Shown here: positions 19,794 to 30,505 of the stretch, piece by piece
How the letters are laid out: each line of letters starts with the position of its first letter
Position numbering within the stretch: the stretch's first letter is position 1
From: Cloeon dipterum
Taxonomy: Eukaryota; Arthropoda; Insecta; Ephemeroptera; Baetidae
Length of the DNA: 64,000 bases
Direction: 5' to 3'
Assembly (NCBI RefSeq): GCF_949628265.1
Contig: NC_088787.1
Location: 6,996,501-7,060,500, forward strand
Notes under the pieces: generated by a model
Database searches by the model: none
Told to the model about the DNA's origin: nothing
Seen by the model: the letters and a program-made list of their open reading frames with translations, nothing else
Translations under genes and position numbers: made by a program

Positions 19794-20202
19794 CTCATTT
19801 TTTAATCAGGTTTTATGCGCGGACGGAGAAAAATGAGGTGACGGCTTGTATGCTAGTGCAAAATACTGGGAGCGAACCTGGGTCCACGGCTGGAGAGGAT
19901 TTTATTGTTCGTCATTGTGCAGAGATTGTCCTGATTTATATACATACATATACACACACACACACAGACACATGTTCGCAATTTTAAAACGTAGATGCAT
20001 TTACTTGTGATTTTAATCGATCATTTCGCTCTTTATATAGGATCTTTAGCGTATAGTTACTGTAAAAGTAAGGTGACTAACCATTATTAAAATTTGGATA
20101 CCAAATAAGAATCGATGCAAGGGTTTCATTTATTTAAAACTCAAATCCGGTTTCGTACCAAGATAAATTTTATTATATGGAAGGCAGATGTTATCTTTTT
20201 AC

Positions 20203-20208
20203 AATAAA
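20203..20208 (+). terminator. Polyadenylation signal of PPP4R2
   Basis: AATAAA about 410 bp after the PPP4R2 stop. The 3' UTR before it includes a short CA repeat near 19950-19967. The minus-strand Ly6 gene ends about 300 bp further on, so the two transcripts may come close to each other or overlap. Confidence 0.45.
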
Positions 20209-20512
20209 TATCTTTCCTATTTTAGATTCTCTCGATTCACGAGCTAAAATTGGGTAAATAGTGTGAGTATTGCGAGTAGAAGATGATAATTGAATTGGCA
20301 GTATTTAATTTTTGATGCCTAAAAACTTCAAGTTTCCTCCGTTTGTTATTGAAAATAATTCTCGTCAAGAAATTTGTCTAAAAAACTCCACCGATTTTTA
20401 TCCATCTAAAGAAACGAATGCAGAGTGAAAAACGAGGCAGCCAAGCAGTCCGTTTCTGCGGCATTAAACACCGCGATTCTTTGTTCCCGACATGAGACTT
20501 TGATTGCTTGTC

Positions 20513-23339
20513 TTAGCAGCTGAGCCGCTGGAGTGCGAGGAGGGCGGCCAGCAGGGTGGCCGTCGTTGTGGCCACAGAGGCCGAGTTGCAACCGTCGTAG
20601 TCGCACGTCAGGATGCAGCCGGTCATGGCGGCGTCTTGGTACTTGAAAACGCCGCACTGCGAGTCCATCGTCTTCATGGCGCACGCCCTGATGTACATCA
20701 TCGACGACGTCTCCACTGAAAACACGAGAGAAATTTGTTTAAATATTAATTTGACAAAAAGTTGTTTTAGTTTGAATTGTTTTATTTTTTATTTATTCAA
20801 TTTTTCCCCTTACAAAATTATTTTAAATAGAATAAGGGAATTAATGTACAAGGAGTGTGAAAAAAGAAAAAAAGGAAATTATTTATTTTCAAAGCTTGCG
20901 ATGAAAAATTTTCATAGCCATTAACGTGTATTGATGGAATTTTTTCTGTAAACAATATGCATTAATTGGTTTTACAATTTAACTATAAATTTTTCCTTAA
21001 AAAGAAGATGGAAACACGCCATTATTTTATTTAAAAAATATTTTAAGGGTTTCTAATATAGGGCTGTTTGTTCGGCAAATGAGTTGGCTACTTTCAGGCT
21101 GTTTTAAACGATTGCAATCAGTGAAACTCATTAGTAATATTCAATTTAATCATGAGTTTAAATATTTTTAGAAAATTTAATTTCCAGACTAATTCATTTT
21201 GCTAGTTTTAATTTTTAAAATAATGACAGACAATCTACTAAAACGGACATTTTTTATAAAAATCTATTTTCCAACCTTATAAAATATAACTTTTCATTCA
21301 AAAGAGCCACATACTGCGTAAAATAAAAAGCACGGTCAAGAGTTTAACCATTTCGTTTCTTTCTTTGAAAAATAAAAAAAATTCTTTTATTTATAATTTA
21401 TAAGAAAAAGTCTTCAAGCACGCAAACTAGTCGGTTTTAATTTACAATTTTGCGGTTTTACGCATTATTTCGCGCGTTTTCCCCCGAAAAAAGATCATCG
21501 CATTTTATTAAACCGTTTTGTGAAATTCATTCTTATCATATTTTTTAATTATTATTTTTTTAAATTATTAAAAAATGCATGTGATTTTGTTAAAATTGGA
21601 GAAAGTCCTTAAAACATGAATTTGTGATTCGGTCAGAGGATTTTTGGAACCCCTCTGTTTTAAGTTTGTTTTGGTCCTGTGTGAAAAGAAATAAAAATAG
21701 CTAAAGATGCTACATAATGAGTTACTAAAAAAGTCCTTTTATATCCAAAATTTAATTTAAATTTCCAAGACCTTGGAGCAGTAATAGTGCGTCCTAAAAG
21801 CTCTGGAACATTATTTATACAGCCTATATTTACCTCTCGTCGAGCCATAAAATGTGCTAGTCTCTTTTATTTCTGGCAGACATGCATACCGTTTGTGCCT
21901 CGAATTTTGATGCAGAAGTTGGCCGGGAAGACTCCGACGTGGCCCTGCTTGGGCACCATGCACTTCACCTTGTACTCGGACGGGTCAGGGTTGAAAGGGT
22001 CCTCGCAGTTGACGTTGCTGCCGTTCACCGACGAGCATGTGTAGCAGTTGATGCCGCTCGTTGGACAAACTGCTCCCCAGCAGCATTTGGAAAAATAAAC
22101 ACACAGACTCGACGCGTTACTATTGGAAAGACTTTTCTTTGAAAGAAAGATTGGAGAAATAAAAAACGGATCCCTGCTGTCCGTTTGAGAGAAGAGGGAT
22201 AATATAAATGCTGGAGAAGAGACGTCAAAATACACCATCGCTCTTTTGAGGAGGATTTAAAAATAGGGAAATGAGACTAGACTTGACGAGAGTCGTAGGT
22301 TTTTCTTGTGACAGCAGCAACTATTTTTTTTATGAATAATTAATGAAGCAGGGGGAAGAAAAGGATATAAATAAAAAAACATCTTCGAGAATAAAATCCT
22401 TTTTCGATTAATTTCAAGTTAAAATCTTTAAAACTTGATTTTTTTTATTACCAAAAATCAAATTAAGAGGAAATCCTGATTCTTTACTTGATAATTCACT
22501 AGTAAATGGTTTAAAGATAGATTTTTTTGTTAAATTACGAATATTCAAATCAGTTCACAAAGTTTTTTTTCTATATTTCTCGAGATTAATTTCACCGATG
22601 TATAAAAAATTGTGTGAATTAGGACGAAAATTTCACATGATTTTTAACAGGAAGAGAGTTCTTGTTGCTTCATTTTAGCAGACAAACTTTGCAGCCGATT
22701 TTCTTGCATGTTTAAACGGCACTCTGGGAAAATTTTAGCGTTTATAAGTTCTTAAAAATATTTTACGGTCGAGGTATAAATTATTTTTTGTTGTAAATTG
22801 CATTTAAAATCAACCCAGGATAGCTAAAAACACATTAAAAATAGACAAATCAATTTCTACTAGGAATTTGAAGGACTTAAATCAAAATCTACATTATTCC
22901 TTTACAACAAATTTGAAAAAAAACCTTGAAACTTGTTTAAATTTAAAAATTGTAACAAGATTGATAAAAATGATTTCAATTTAGCTCTTTTTTTAAATGG
23001 AACAGATTATGTTTAAATATTTAGGTTTTAGTTATCAATCAATAATTTAATTTAATTTTTGCCAAACTCAAACCTAAAAAATAATGAATTTTTTCATTTC
23101 CCCCAAAATGTCTGATAGCTTTTTCATTATTCAGTAGCTCTATATTTATTTGTTTTTTTTCTCGGATTTGTAATTTTCTCACATTGCAGAGTTGCTTGAG
23201 AAAGCCTTCCCTCGTAAATAAGAGTAAAATTAAATTTATTTTGATTTTTTTTTATTTGAAAGTTTTCCTCTTGAGAAAAGGGTCGTATACCTGTGATGAC
23301 GAGCAGGTGAGCCGCGAGAAGGGCCGCCGTCCACGACAT
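20513..23339 (-). CDS. Ly6/uPAR-domain protein, secreted and probably GPI-anchored
   Basis: Minus-strand exons 23339-23291, 22069-21890 and 20715-20513, in matching phases, encode 143 residues. The start is the only ATG giving a signal peptide (MSWTAALLAAHLLVIT). The mature part has exactly ten cysteines in Ly6 spacing (25, 28, 38, 53, 69, 88, 97, 110, 114, 119) and closes with the family signature CDYDGCN. An extra Cys18 lies near the signal cleavage point. After about residue 121 comes a small-residue segment and a hydrophobic tail (TLLAALLAL), the arrangement that directs GPI anchoring. N32-G-S34 is a glycosylation site. Insect members of this family (the quiver/sleepless, crok and boudin groups) modulate ion channels and septate junctions; which one this is cannot be decided by eye. 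Introns are long (1.2 kb each), with consensus GT-AG ends. Confidence 0.88.
20716..21889 (-). other. Second intron of the Ly6 gene
   Basis: AT-rich, with no exon, repeat family copy or RNA gene recognised. Poly-purine and poly-pyrimidine runs only. Confidence 0.5.
22070..23290 (-). other. First intron of the Ly6 gene
   Basis: AT-rich and without recognised features. The acceptor before exon 2 reads GGGGAGCAG and has a weak polypyrimidine tract. Confidence 0.45.
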
Positions 23340-23999
23340 TTGCGCCACTGCTGCAACGCCAAGCAAAATAATTAATATCCGGGAACAAAAGTCAAGAGGC
23401 GCGACATCAAAAAGACTTTTTCAGTCACGTACACGGGAACAAACTGCTATGATCTTCCGGCTCATCAAATGTGTATTATGCTCTCGCGTCGAGAGAGCAG
23501 AGTAAATAAAACAGGACCAATAATCGATTTTCCTCTGTTTGCTTTTCTTTTTTCGTCCTGTGCGTGAGCAGCTACAGGAGATTCATAATTCAGAGGTTTG
23601 GAAGTTTTGCAAGGTGTTTGTTGACCGGGGCGGGACTCTCCACTTTTGGTTGCATTTTCGGCGCGGAAAATCGATTGCAATCACATCAAAAGGACCTTTG
23701 ATTTTTTTTATCTCGGTTGGAAAAGGGTTTGGAATGTTTGCAAACTTGAGGGGACCCATCAAAAATAAAATGCAGGGTGAATTTTGGATAGGGAAATTAG
23801 GGGTGATGAGAATTTGAATTAAAGAACGAATTTTGACTTTTGAAATTATCGGAATTTTCCAATCAAAAATAAAAAATGTTTTTATTATCAAAATGGCGAA
23901 TTAAGTTCTTCCTGAGGTGGAATTTCAGTAAGAAATGGTAATAAAAATTAAATTGGAATAAATCTAGACTTTATAAAACACAATCCTTTTAGTTTAAAA
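23340..23999. other. Upstream flank of the Ly6 coding region
   Basis: A GTTGCAG acceptor-like site lies 10 bases before the Ly6 ATG on the minus strand, suggesting that a 5' UTR exon is spliced on from further upstream. Otherwise no gene was recognised. Confidence 0.35.
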
Positions 24000-24530
24000 A
24001 TGAAGTGTGCGCATGCATTTAGAATCTTCTGGTGACTGACCTGCGGGTGGGTGGTGCGCGTCCTGTCCCGGAGGCTGCGGCGGATGGATAATCTCTGTGT
24101 GGTGGTGCTCGCTGCGGCTCTCCCGCACGCCATCTGCTTTGCGGGCGCGGAGACCTGCGCGTGCCCTGCTGCACCCCCCGCGCGTCGCGGGGGTGCGCAC
24201 GGCGGGCGGGGTGACGTCACCGCGCACGCCGCCCTAGCAACGGTCGCCAAGGGCAGATCGAGCCAACCTGCATCCGCGGCCAGCCAGCCAGCCAGCGCCA
24301 GCGCCAGCGATGGATGGAAAATATACGCGCTGCTTTTTATGCTCGAGGCCCGGCCGCCAACCCGCCAACCCGCCAAGCCGCCAGCCGAAAGATAGACGAG
24401 CGTGCGGCAATAAAATCGCTCAACTTTGCCCAAAACTTTTTTACTGCCCATGTTGTGCAGGTTAAGGTGCACACGCAGACGCCGCCGCCGCCGCCTCGCA
24501 GCACCGCAGCACCACACACACCCCACGATT
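24000..24530 (-). promoter_or_regulatory. GC-rich promoter-like island with a CRE
   Basis: A sharply GC- and CpG-rich segment in AT-rich surroundings. It contains a perfect CRE palindrome TGACGTCA (24212-24219) and, about 14 bp on, CCCTAGCAACGG, which resembles half of an RFX X-box. Its position about 0.7 kb upstream of the Ly6 coding start, and the acceptor near that start, make it the best candidate promoter or first-exon region for that gene. Direction and transcription start are not determined. Open frames across it are composition artefacts. Confidence 0.45.
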
Positions 24531-25583
24531 TACTCATTTTTCTTTCTTTTCTGCCATTTGCTCCGGAAGCTCCACCGAATTGGATTAAAAAAGTTTCTGA
24601 AAATTCGACTAGGTTCATTTCCTAATCGATATGTAGGTGGAAGTCAACAATTTTCTTTACTGTGCTTCAAATAAGCACGAATTCGCTTCAAAACTAAAAT
24701 TGTTTAATTTTCTGTTGAAATTAATTTATTAATTATTTCAAAAATTCTCTTATTAGACAGTTTATTACTCCTAACTAGAAATCGAGGCAATGCCAAAATT
24801 GGCTAACACGTAAATAAATGGTGCAAAATAATTAATTTATTTGTATTTTTGTTTAAAATCTTTTGAAAAGTGAATTTAAAAGTCTTTTAAAACATATAAA
24901 AAGCGCAAAAATCACTCAACGCATTTAATGGATTGTAAGGAAAAATAAATTTTACCATTACCCAAATTACAAATAATTATGTAAACAATTTTAACAATTT
25001 TTTGTTATCAAATAACGCCTAACATTTCATTCTTTTTACTTATAAAGAAAATGATACATATTTTATTAGCACTTCATCACCATTCTCTCGTTTTTAGTCA
25101 TTTGTCACATCTAAATGAAAAAATGGGAAAAGTCCCTTGCTTACATACCAATTTTCTATTTAATCATTAAATTTGCTATTCTAAAATAGGATGGAGTAAT
25201 ATAAAAGTTTGGACTAATATGTAGATTGTTTTTTTTTAAATTCATGCAAAGAAACATTTTTTGTAGTTTGTTTGTTTGTTGTACCAGCAAGAGAATATTT
25301 TTTAATTTAAATCGCTTACAAACAAATCTGTTTCAACATTTTCAAAATTTATTCATTTCTTTATTTTAGGACAATTTTGTTTTGACAAAAAGCTATTAAT
25401 GGTCTGTTGGCACTGTTGAGACGGTTTTTAATGCCAATTAAGACGGTTTTGGTCTGAAAAGACGGTTTTATTAGTGGCTGAATCGACTTCAAATTGTATG
25501 ATTTGTGCTCATTTGATGTCTAAATGTAAAAGGAACTTGGTCCCAACCCTATTTTTAATATGAAAACAGTGCTCTCTACTTAA
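24531..25583. other. AT-rich intergenic DNA
   Basis: No exon recognised. Around 25418-25470 the motif AGACGGTTTT is repeated three times; the same motif appears near 62300 and 63420 in the last TDG intron, possibly traces of one old repeat. Confidence 0.35.
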
Positions 25584-25926
25584 CAGGGCAACAATTGAAA
25601 ATTATTTGAATTGTTGGATGCAATAAGCAGCAGTTGATCGATAAAAAAGTTGTTCTACAATTTGCAACAATAGAAAAACTTAACATTTTCAGATTTTCTC
25701 AAAAATTTCCAGCGCTTGACCACATTTTCTTGGCAGATTTCGATTCCTCTCGTCGAGATCTGTCCAACAACGCACGAAACCTATTAGGGAAACTCTTTGT
25801 TGTGAAATAAAATCAGATTTCAGGTAGGGAGACAGTCCTCCGCATTTTTTGCAGCCACTTTTCTCAAAAGATTTACCATGCTACTTTGTCCAATTTTGGC
25901 TTCAACTGAATTTTCCTGGCTTTTGA
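25584..25926 (+). mobile_element. 435-bp MITE family, degraded copy 1
   Basis: It starts GGGCAACAATTGAAAATTAT and carries the family landmarks TTGTTGGATG, GATTCCTCTCGTC-like, GAGATCTGTCCAAC, GAAACTCTTTG and GGAGACAGTCC, in order. Both terminal inverted repeats are lost or unrecognisable. Confidence 0.6.
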
Positions 25927-26099
25927 ATTAAAATTTTAAGCCAATCTTCACGGAAATTTAAACAGCAACCAACAATAATGGTCATAATATTTTTAATGTT
26001 GTTGCAATAATTTTATCTTTCAAAATTCTACAATTCAAATAAATTCCTGAATTAAAAATACAAATATGTCGAATTTTCTTGAGAACAAAAAATCGCTGC

Positions 26100-26680
26100 T
26101 CTTGTGACGCATGAATCCGCCATGGAAACAATACAAAATGTTAACGAGCGCCTGCAGTTTTCGAGCTTCTGCAACTTGCCGGACAAACGGGTCGCGCGTG
26201 TTGCCTACGCACCTTCACCGACAACAACTATTCCTCAGCCTTGTGCGGTGTGCGAGAGAGAAAGAGAGTCTATTTTTATTTACGTACCGCATGCACGCGT
26301 ATGTGTGGATATCTTCACAAATGATTTCCATGTGCTTTTGACTATGGGATATTGTGGAGAGAGTCCAAATTGGCAACCGATTCGGGCCTAAAAATAAAAA
26401 GCACTCTGACGAGTCTGACTCGGACGACGCTCGCTTTTGCTGCAGCGCCGCCGCTCTGCTCGCTCGCTCGCGCCGACCACAAAATTTATTTTATTGCTTG
26501 GCGCCGCAGTCTCGGACGCGCCGCGGCGCGACTTTTCCCTCGTTCTCGCGCTGCGTATCGTGTCACTTTGCATTGTGTGCGACCAACTTGCGACACACGA
26601 AAACAAAAACACACACGCGGCTGAATGCGACACAATTTATCTCTAATTGAAGCAGAAGCGAGAGGACGTCCCAAAAATTC
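26100..26680. promoter_or_regulatory. GC-rich island, possible unassigned promoter or enhancer
   Basis: The local composition is much richer in CpG than the flanks, with CGCCGCCGCTCTGCTCGCTC near 26446-26465 and a purine GAGAGAAAGAGAG run near 26253. Overlapping frames are open on both strands, as expected from composition, and show no family resemblance. No gene start could be assigned. Confidence 0.3.
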
Positions 26681-26909
26681 TCTTATTATATGACATTAAA
26701 TTTAACGATGTTAGAATGTTAATTTTTTGAAAACATGGAAAATATGCAAAGACGAGATAATTTAAAATAGGAAAACAGTGAAAACCTACAAAACAATTGG
26801 TAGGAGTTTAAATTGAATATTTTAACAAAACTGTAGTGTTTTGTCACCTGGAATTTTTAAACTTAGAGGGGCAACAAATTTGAAAACAGAAAATTTTAGA
26901 CTTGTAAAA

Positions 26910-27308
26910 TTAATTTTTAACCAGCCTTTCGATTTTAATACCTATTACTTGTTCCATGTAACTTTTAGAATTGATGTATTTTAGCAGAAAAATGCCACTT
27001 CCTATTTTGACAAGCTTTGTCATGAATCTCTCTTCATAAACGACCACCGCGTCAGCCCCGAGAGAGATTTGGTTGTCAGGCGAAACTGATCGCCTGTTAT
27101 TGTTGTTAAGGAATACTGCAAAATTACAATAATTCAAAGCGACAATTGTTGCCTTCCAGGAAAGGGGCAGGACCTGAACCGCTAAAAGACTTATAATTGG
27201 GATTTCTGCAGAACATGAGAACTTAAAGTTTTTTTTAAGAAGAATATTTATTTGTAATCTTTGGAAGTCCAGCCAATTCCGAAGAATTAACGGCTGGTGC
27301 TTATACAT
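26910..27308 (-). other. Unrecognised open frame of 132 codons
   Basis: This is a long open frame for DNA of this composition, lying directly beyond the 3' end of the LINE fragment on the same strand. No motif, signal peptide or repeat family was recognised in it. It may be a relic of another transposon or chance. Confidence 0.15.
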
Positions 27309-27392
27309 AGCTGCACAAGGCAGCTTAATTTAATACAGTCGTGTACACATTATCATGAAATTAATGCAGTATATGGTCGATAAGAGTTCGAT

Positions 27393-28046
27393 TTAATTGT
27401 TTATAAGGCACTTTTTGATTTTTCGCTTAACATCACTTTTGTCTCTCAGATTTTTTAACTCACTCGGTAACATGTTCCACAGTCTCGGCAAAATACATTC
27501 AGATGTTCTATTGAAATATTTGTTATCTAACATTGGTTCGACAACTGGAGCGGCAAGTAACAATCGTGTATTATACTGATCGCCAAAGTCACCATAAAAA
27601 TATTGAACACACAATAAATTAAGCTGATAAATCTTGTCAACAGGCAACACGCGCCAAAAATGAAATAAATTCTCTACGTTTTGTTGGTGTTTTTTTGAAC
27701 ACATTTTTTTATACGGTATTTTTTCTTGGAGGTGCAATAGAGACGACAAGTTCACAGCACCCCATGCGGTCATGCCATAATTCAAACAAGAATGAGCCAT
27801 AGAGAAATACATTATCCTTCGCACATTATATGGCATATTAGCCTTTAAGTAACTAAACTCGCACACAATTTTTCCGACGGAGTTTTTTGGAAACATGTCG
27901 AATATGAGCCTTAAAATTAAAGTCTTGGTCCACAATAACACCTAAATATTTCGTTTGGTTCACTTGCAACAGTTATCTGCAACCACAGTTAATACAAAAA
28001 TTGTGAATACACTCGGTATCATGACATATAACTCGCAGTTTGCAGT
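27393..28046 (-). mobile_element. LINE (non-LTR retrotransposon) reverse-transcriptase fragment
   Basis: On the minus strand the frame beginning near 27990 reads VNQTKYLGVIVDQDFNFKAH, the thumb-adjacent motif of non-LTR reverse transcriptases. It is followed after a frameshift near 27875 by a 150-codon stretch with HSCLNYGMTAWGAV, LQEKI and a C-terminal LWNMLPSELKN. These are typical of the C-terminal part of jockey/CR1-like ORF2 proteins. The polymerase core upstream is missing: the fragment is cut at its 5' side by MITE copy 2, which begins at 28049. It is a dead, 5'-truncated copy; no complete protein is encoded. Confidence 0.8.
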
Positions 28047-28048
28047 AT

Positions 28049-28461
28049 GGAATGATACTGGGCAACAATTGAAAATTATTTAAATTGTTGGATGCCATAT
28101 ATAAACAATTTGTTCAACAATTTGCAACAGTAAAAAAGGACCTCCCTACAATAAAATTCAAATTTTGCCAATTTTCTCCACAATTTACAGTGCGTGAACA
28201 TATTTTCTTTGCATATTCCAATTCCTCTCGTCGAGATCTGTCCAACGGTGTTTGCCACTTATTGGGGAAACTCTTGGTTTTGAAATAAAATCGGATTTCA
28301 AGTAAGGAGACAGCCCTTACCATTTGAAAAGCACGCTAACTTTCCAGCCAATTTTCCCAAAAAATTACACTCCATCTTAGGTCAATTTAGGCTTCAACTG
28401 AATCCTAATGGATGGGTTTATGCATTGGCAACAACTTCCCAGGCTTTTGCAGCATCATTCC
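28049..28461 (+). mobile_element. 435-bp MITE family, copy 2
   Basis: Left end GGAATGATACTGGGCAACAA; right end GCATCATTCC is its near inverted repeat. All internal family landmarks are present, including CCTCTCGTCGAGATCTGTCC. It lies at the broken 5' edge of the LINE fragment. Confidence 0.75.
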
Positions 28462-28518
28462 TCTGTAACAATATTCATCAGCGTGACAGCCCCATGCAGC
28501 TTTTCGTGCAAGCTTAAC

Positions 28519-28552
28519 AATTGGAGGGTTTCCCGCCAGCACTAAGAAATGA
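28519..28552 (+). pseudogene. Possible remnant of KIX exon 1
   Basis: AATTGGAGGGTTTCCCGCC, followed by AGCACTAAGAAAT, resembles the helix-1 part of KIX copy C exon 1 (GATTGGCGAGTAACG then TTCCCGCCAGCACTCAGAAAT). The best block has 20 of 21 bases in common. Neither the rest of exon 1 nor its flanks are recognisable. It could be a relic of a dispersed KIX copy or coincidence. Confidence 0.3.
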
Positions 28553-28561
28553 TGCATTATT

Positions 28562-29078
28562 CGGCCTGTGTCACTTTTTACTATAGTACCTTAGCAAAAT
28601 GTCTCACATCAAGATTCAAGGCCAACAAAATTCGACAAAGGGCGTCACAATAGCCGCATCCTTTTTTATTCTTGCCTAGGTCAATACAATACGCAGAGGG
28701 TAACAAGGACACCTACCACATCGGACGAACTCACGCATGGACCAAAGATGCACGCGCATGAGGTCAATGCCACTAAATTTTTCTTAAAGGGATTGGATAA
28801 AGATGATTTGTCGCGTTGCGTTGTTAGTATTGGTGACATGTCAATATAATAGCGTATCGCAGGATCTGCATAATATATGTATCACTCATTGCCACCTCCT
28901 TGCGTCTCCACGCCTTAATTCAGCCGTATACGAATGAGCTGACGCATTAATCCGATTCAAAGAAGTGAGACAAACCGTAAATTTGATCATGAGGTTTGTC
29001 ATTAAATTTATTACTGTAAAATATTTTTAATTAGGTCCCGATCGGATTTCTACAGAAAATGTCCGTATTTTTTGTGTC
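28562..29078. other. Intergenic DNA between two MITE copies
   Basis: Moderately GC-balanced and without recognised gene, repeat or RNA. Frames are all short. Confidence 0.35.
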
Positions 29079-29520
29079 TTAAAGTGGAATGATACTGGGA
29101 AACAATTGAAAACTATTTGAGTTGTTGGATGCCATAAACAATTGATCGATAAACAATTTGTTCAACAATTTGCAATAATAAAAAATGACTTTCCTACAGT
29201 AAAAATTCAAATTTGGCCAATTTTCTCCAAAATTTACAGTGCTTGAACATATTTTCTTGGCAGATTCCGATTCCTCTCGTCGAGATCTGTAGAACGGTGT
29301 ATGCCACTCATTGGGGAAACTCTTGGTTTTGAGATTAAATCGGATTTAAAGTAAGGAGACAGCCATTACTATTTGAAAAGCACGCTAACTTTCCAGCCAA
29401 TTTTCTCAAAGAATTACTGTGCTTCTTTGATCAATTTAGGCTTTAACTGAATCCTAAGGGGCGAGTTTATGCATTGGCAACAAGCATTTTCCAGGCTTGT
29501 GCAGTATCATTCCTCTTTAA
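29079..29520 (+). mobile_element. 435-bp MITE family, copy 3 (best preserved)
   Basis: The element (29083-29516) has terminal inverted repeats AGTGGAATGATACTG and CAGTATCATTCCTCT, 14 of 15 matching. It is flanked on each side by TTAA (29079-29082 and 29517-29520). A TTAA duplication is the hallmark of piggyBac-type insertion, although the repeat sequence is not the usual CCC-start of that superfamily. There is no open frame, so it is non-autonomous. Copies 2, 4, 5 and 6 can be aligned to it by eye. Confidence 0.75.
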
Positions 29521-30098
29521 TTAAATTAAAAATTAATTGTTGCACTCAGCTGAACAATTTTATTTAAAAATATATGTATCATATTGTTGTTTATTCCCAA
29601 CATTTAGTCAATACATTTTCATGTTATGGCAGTCAAATAAATTTATAAAAGCCTGTGAGAAAAGGCAACCCTCCTGGCAAACAGATTAAGAAAACCTTGT
29701 CCAGCAGGATGACAGAGCCGGACAAGTATTAAAACACATCGCTTAGCACTTAAAAAAACCCCTTGAAATCACGTATTCCTTGCAAATCGCGGAATGAACT
29801 ACTGCTCCACACTACATGACTTTATAACAGGTAAAATATCGTTCCAGTATTTTAACGACGCGAAAGTCGAACACATTTTCGCCGAGATTTGGGCGGGCAG
29901 CGGCTGTTGCAGTACGTGGCTCATCGCCGCGGTGAACACACCCCGGGATGATCCGTGACATCGCGTCGCAGTCGGTAACACCCGCGAGACACTCAGAAGA
30001 TGCTACTGAAAGTTGTTGATCTCAATTCAGGCCACTTTAATTTTTTCCTTTTATTTGATATAATAATAATAAAAAAATGGTTATGAGTGAAAATTTAA
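29521..30098. other. Intergenic DNA
   Basis: No gene or known repeat was recognised. Short frames only. Confidence 0.35.
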
Positions 30099-30505
30099 CC
30101 AGCCCGTTGGCTCGCATTGTTAAGGCACTCTCAGGAGTGTCAAAGCAATGGGAGGTATTTGAGCAGTTCGGAGATCTAATATACTGGCTACCCAATGTCA
30201 GACATGGCAAAAAGTGGTTAGTTTAGTGACTCGAAATGCTCAAATTGCTCGACGGGCTGGTTTGCACCTTTCCAGCATGCGTGATTTCGCTTCACGGGAC
30301 GAATGTCTAGCGTTTCAAAGCAGTCCTCGGTGCGGAGGCAAGTGGCCCTTGAGTGGGCTGGGTCCCAGTGCGGCCTGGTGCGCCCATTCAATCCGTTCGC
30401 GGTGTTATTGGGACCCGGGTTTCAGCATTCGTGCTAGTGCAGTGCGCGTCCTTCCCGGTCCTCCGGTCCTCGGACAGGGATAAAAAGAGCAAAAAAAATG
30501 TGTAT
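30099..30505 (+). mobile_element. tRNA-derived SINE-like element, copy 2 (longest)
   Basis: The head TTGGCTCGCATTGTTAAGGC resembles a tRNA D-arm and A box, and GAGCAGTTCGGAGATC occupies the B-box position. A GC-rich body of about 300 bp follows, and the sequence ends in GGGATAAAAAGAGCAAAAAA, an A-rich tail. This head, body and A-tail order is that of a Pol III-derived SINE. Other copies are shorter (12531, 33829, fragment 6271). Confidence 0.55.

Noticed and set aside
23948..24526. 192-codon minus-strand open frame in the GC-rich island
   Set aside because: Low-complexity Arg/Ala-rich translation in a CpG-rich segment, open in several frames; no signal, domain or splice logic.
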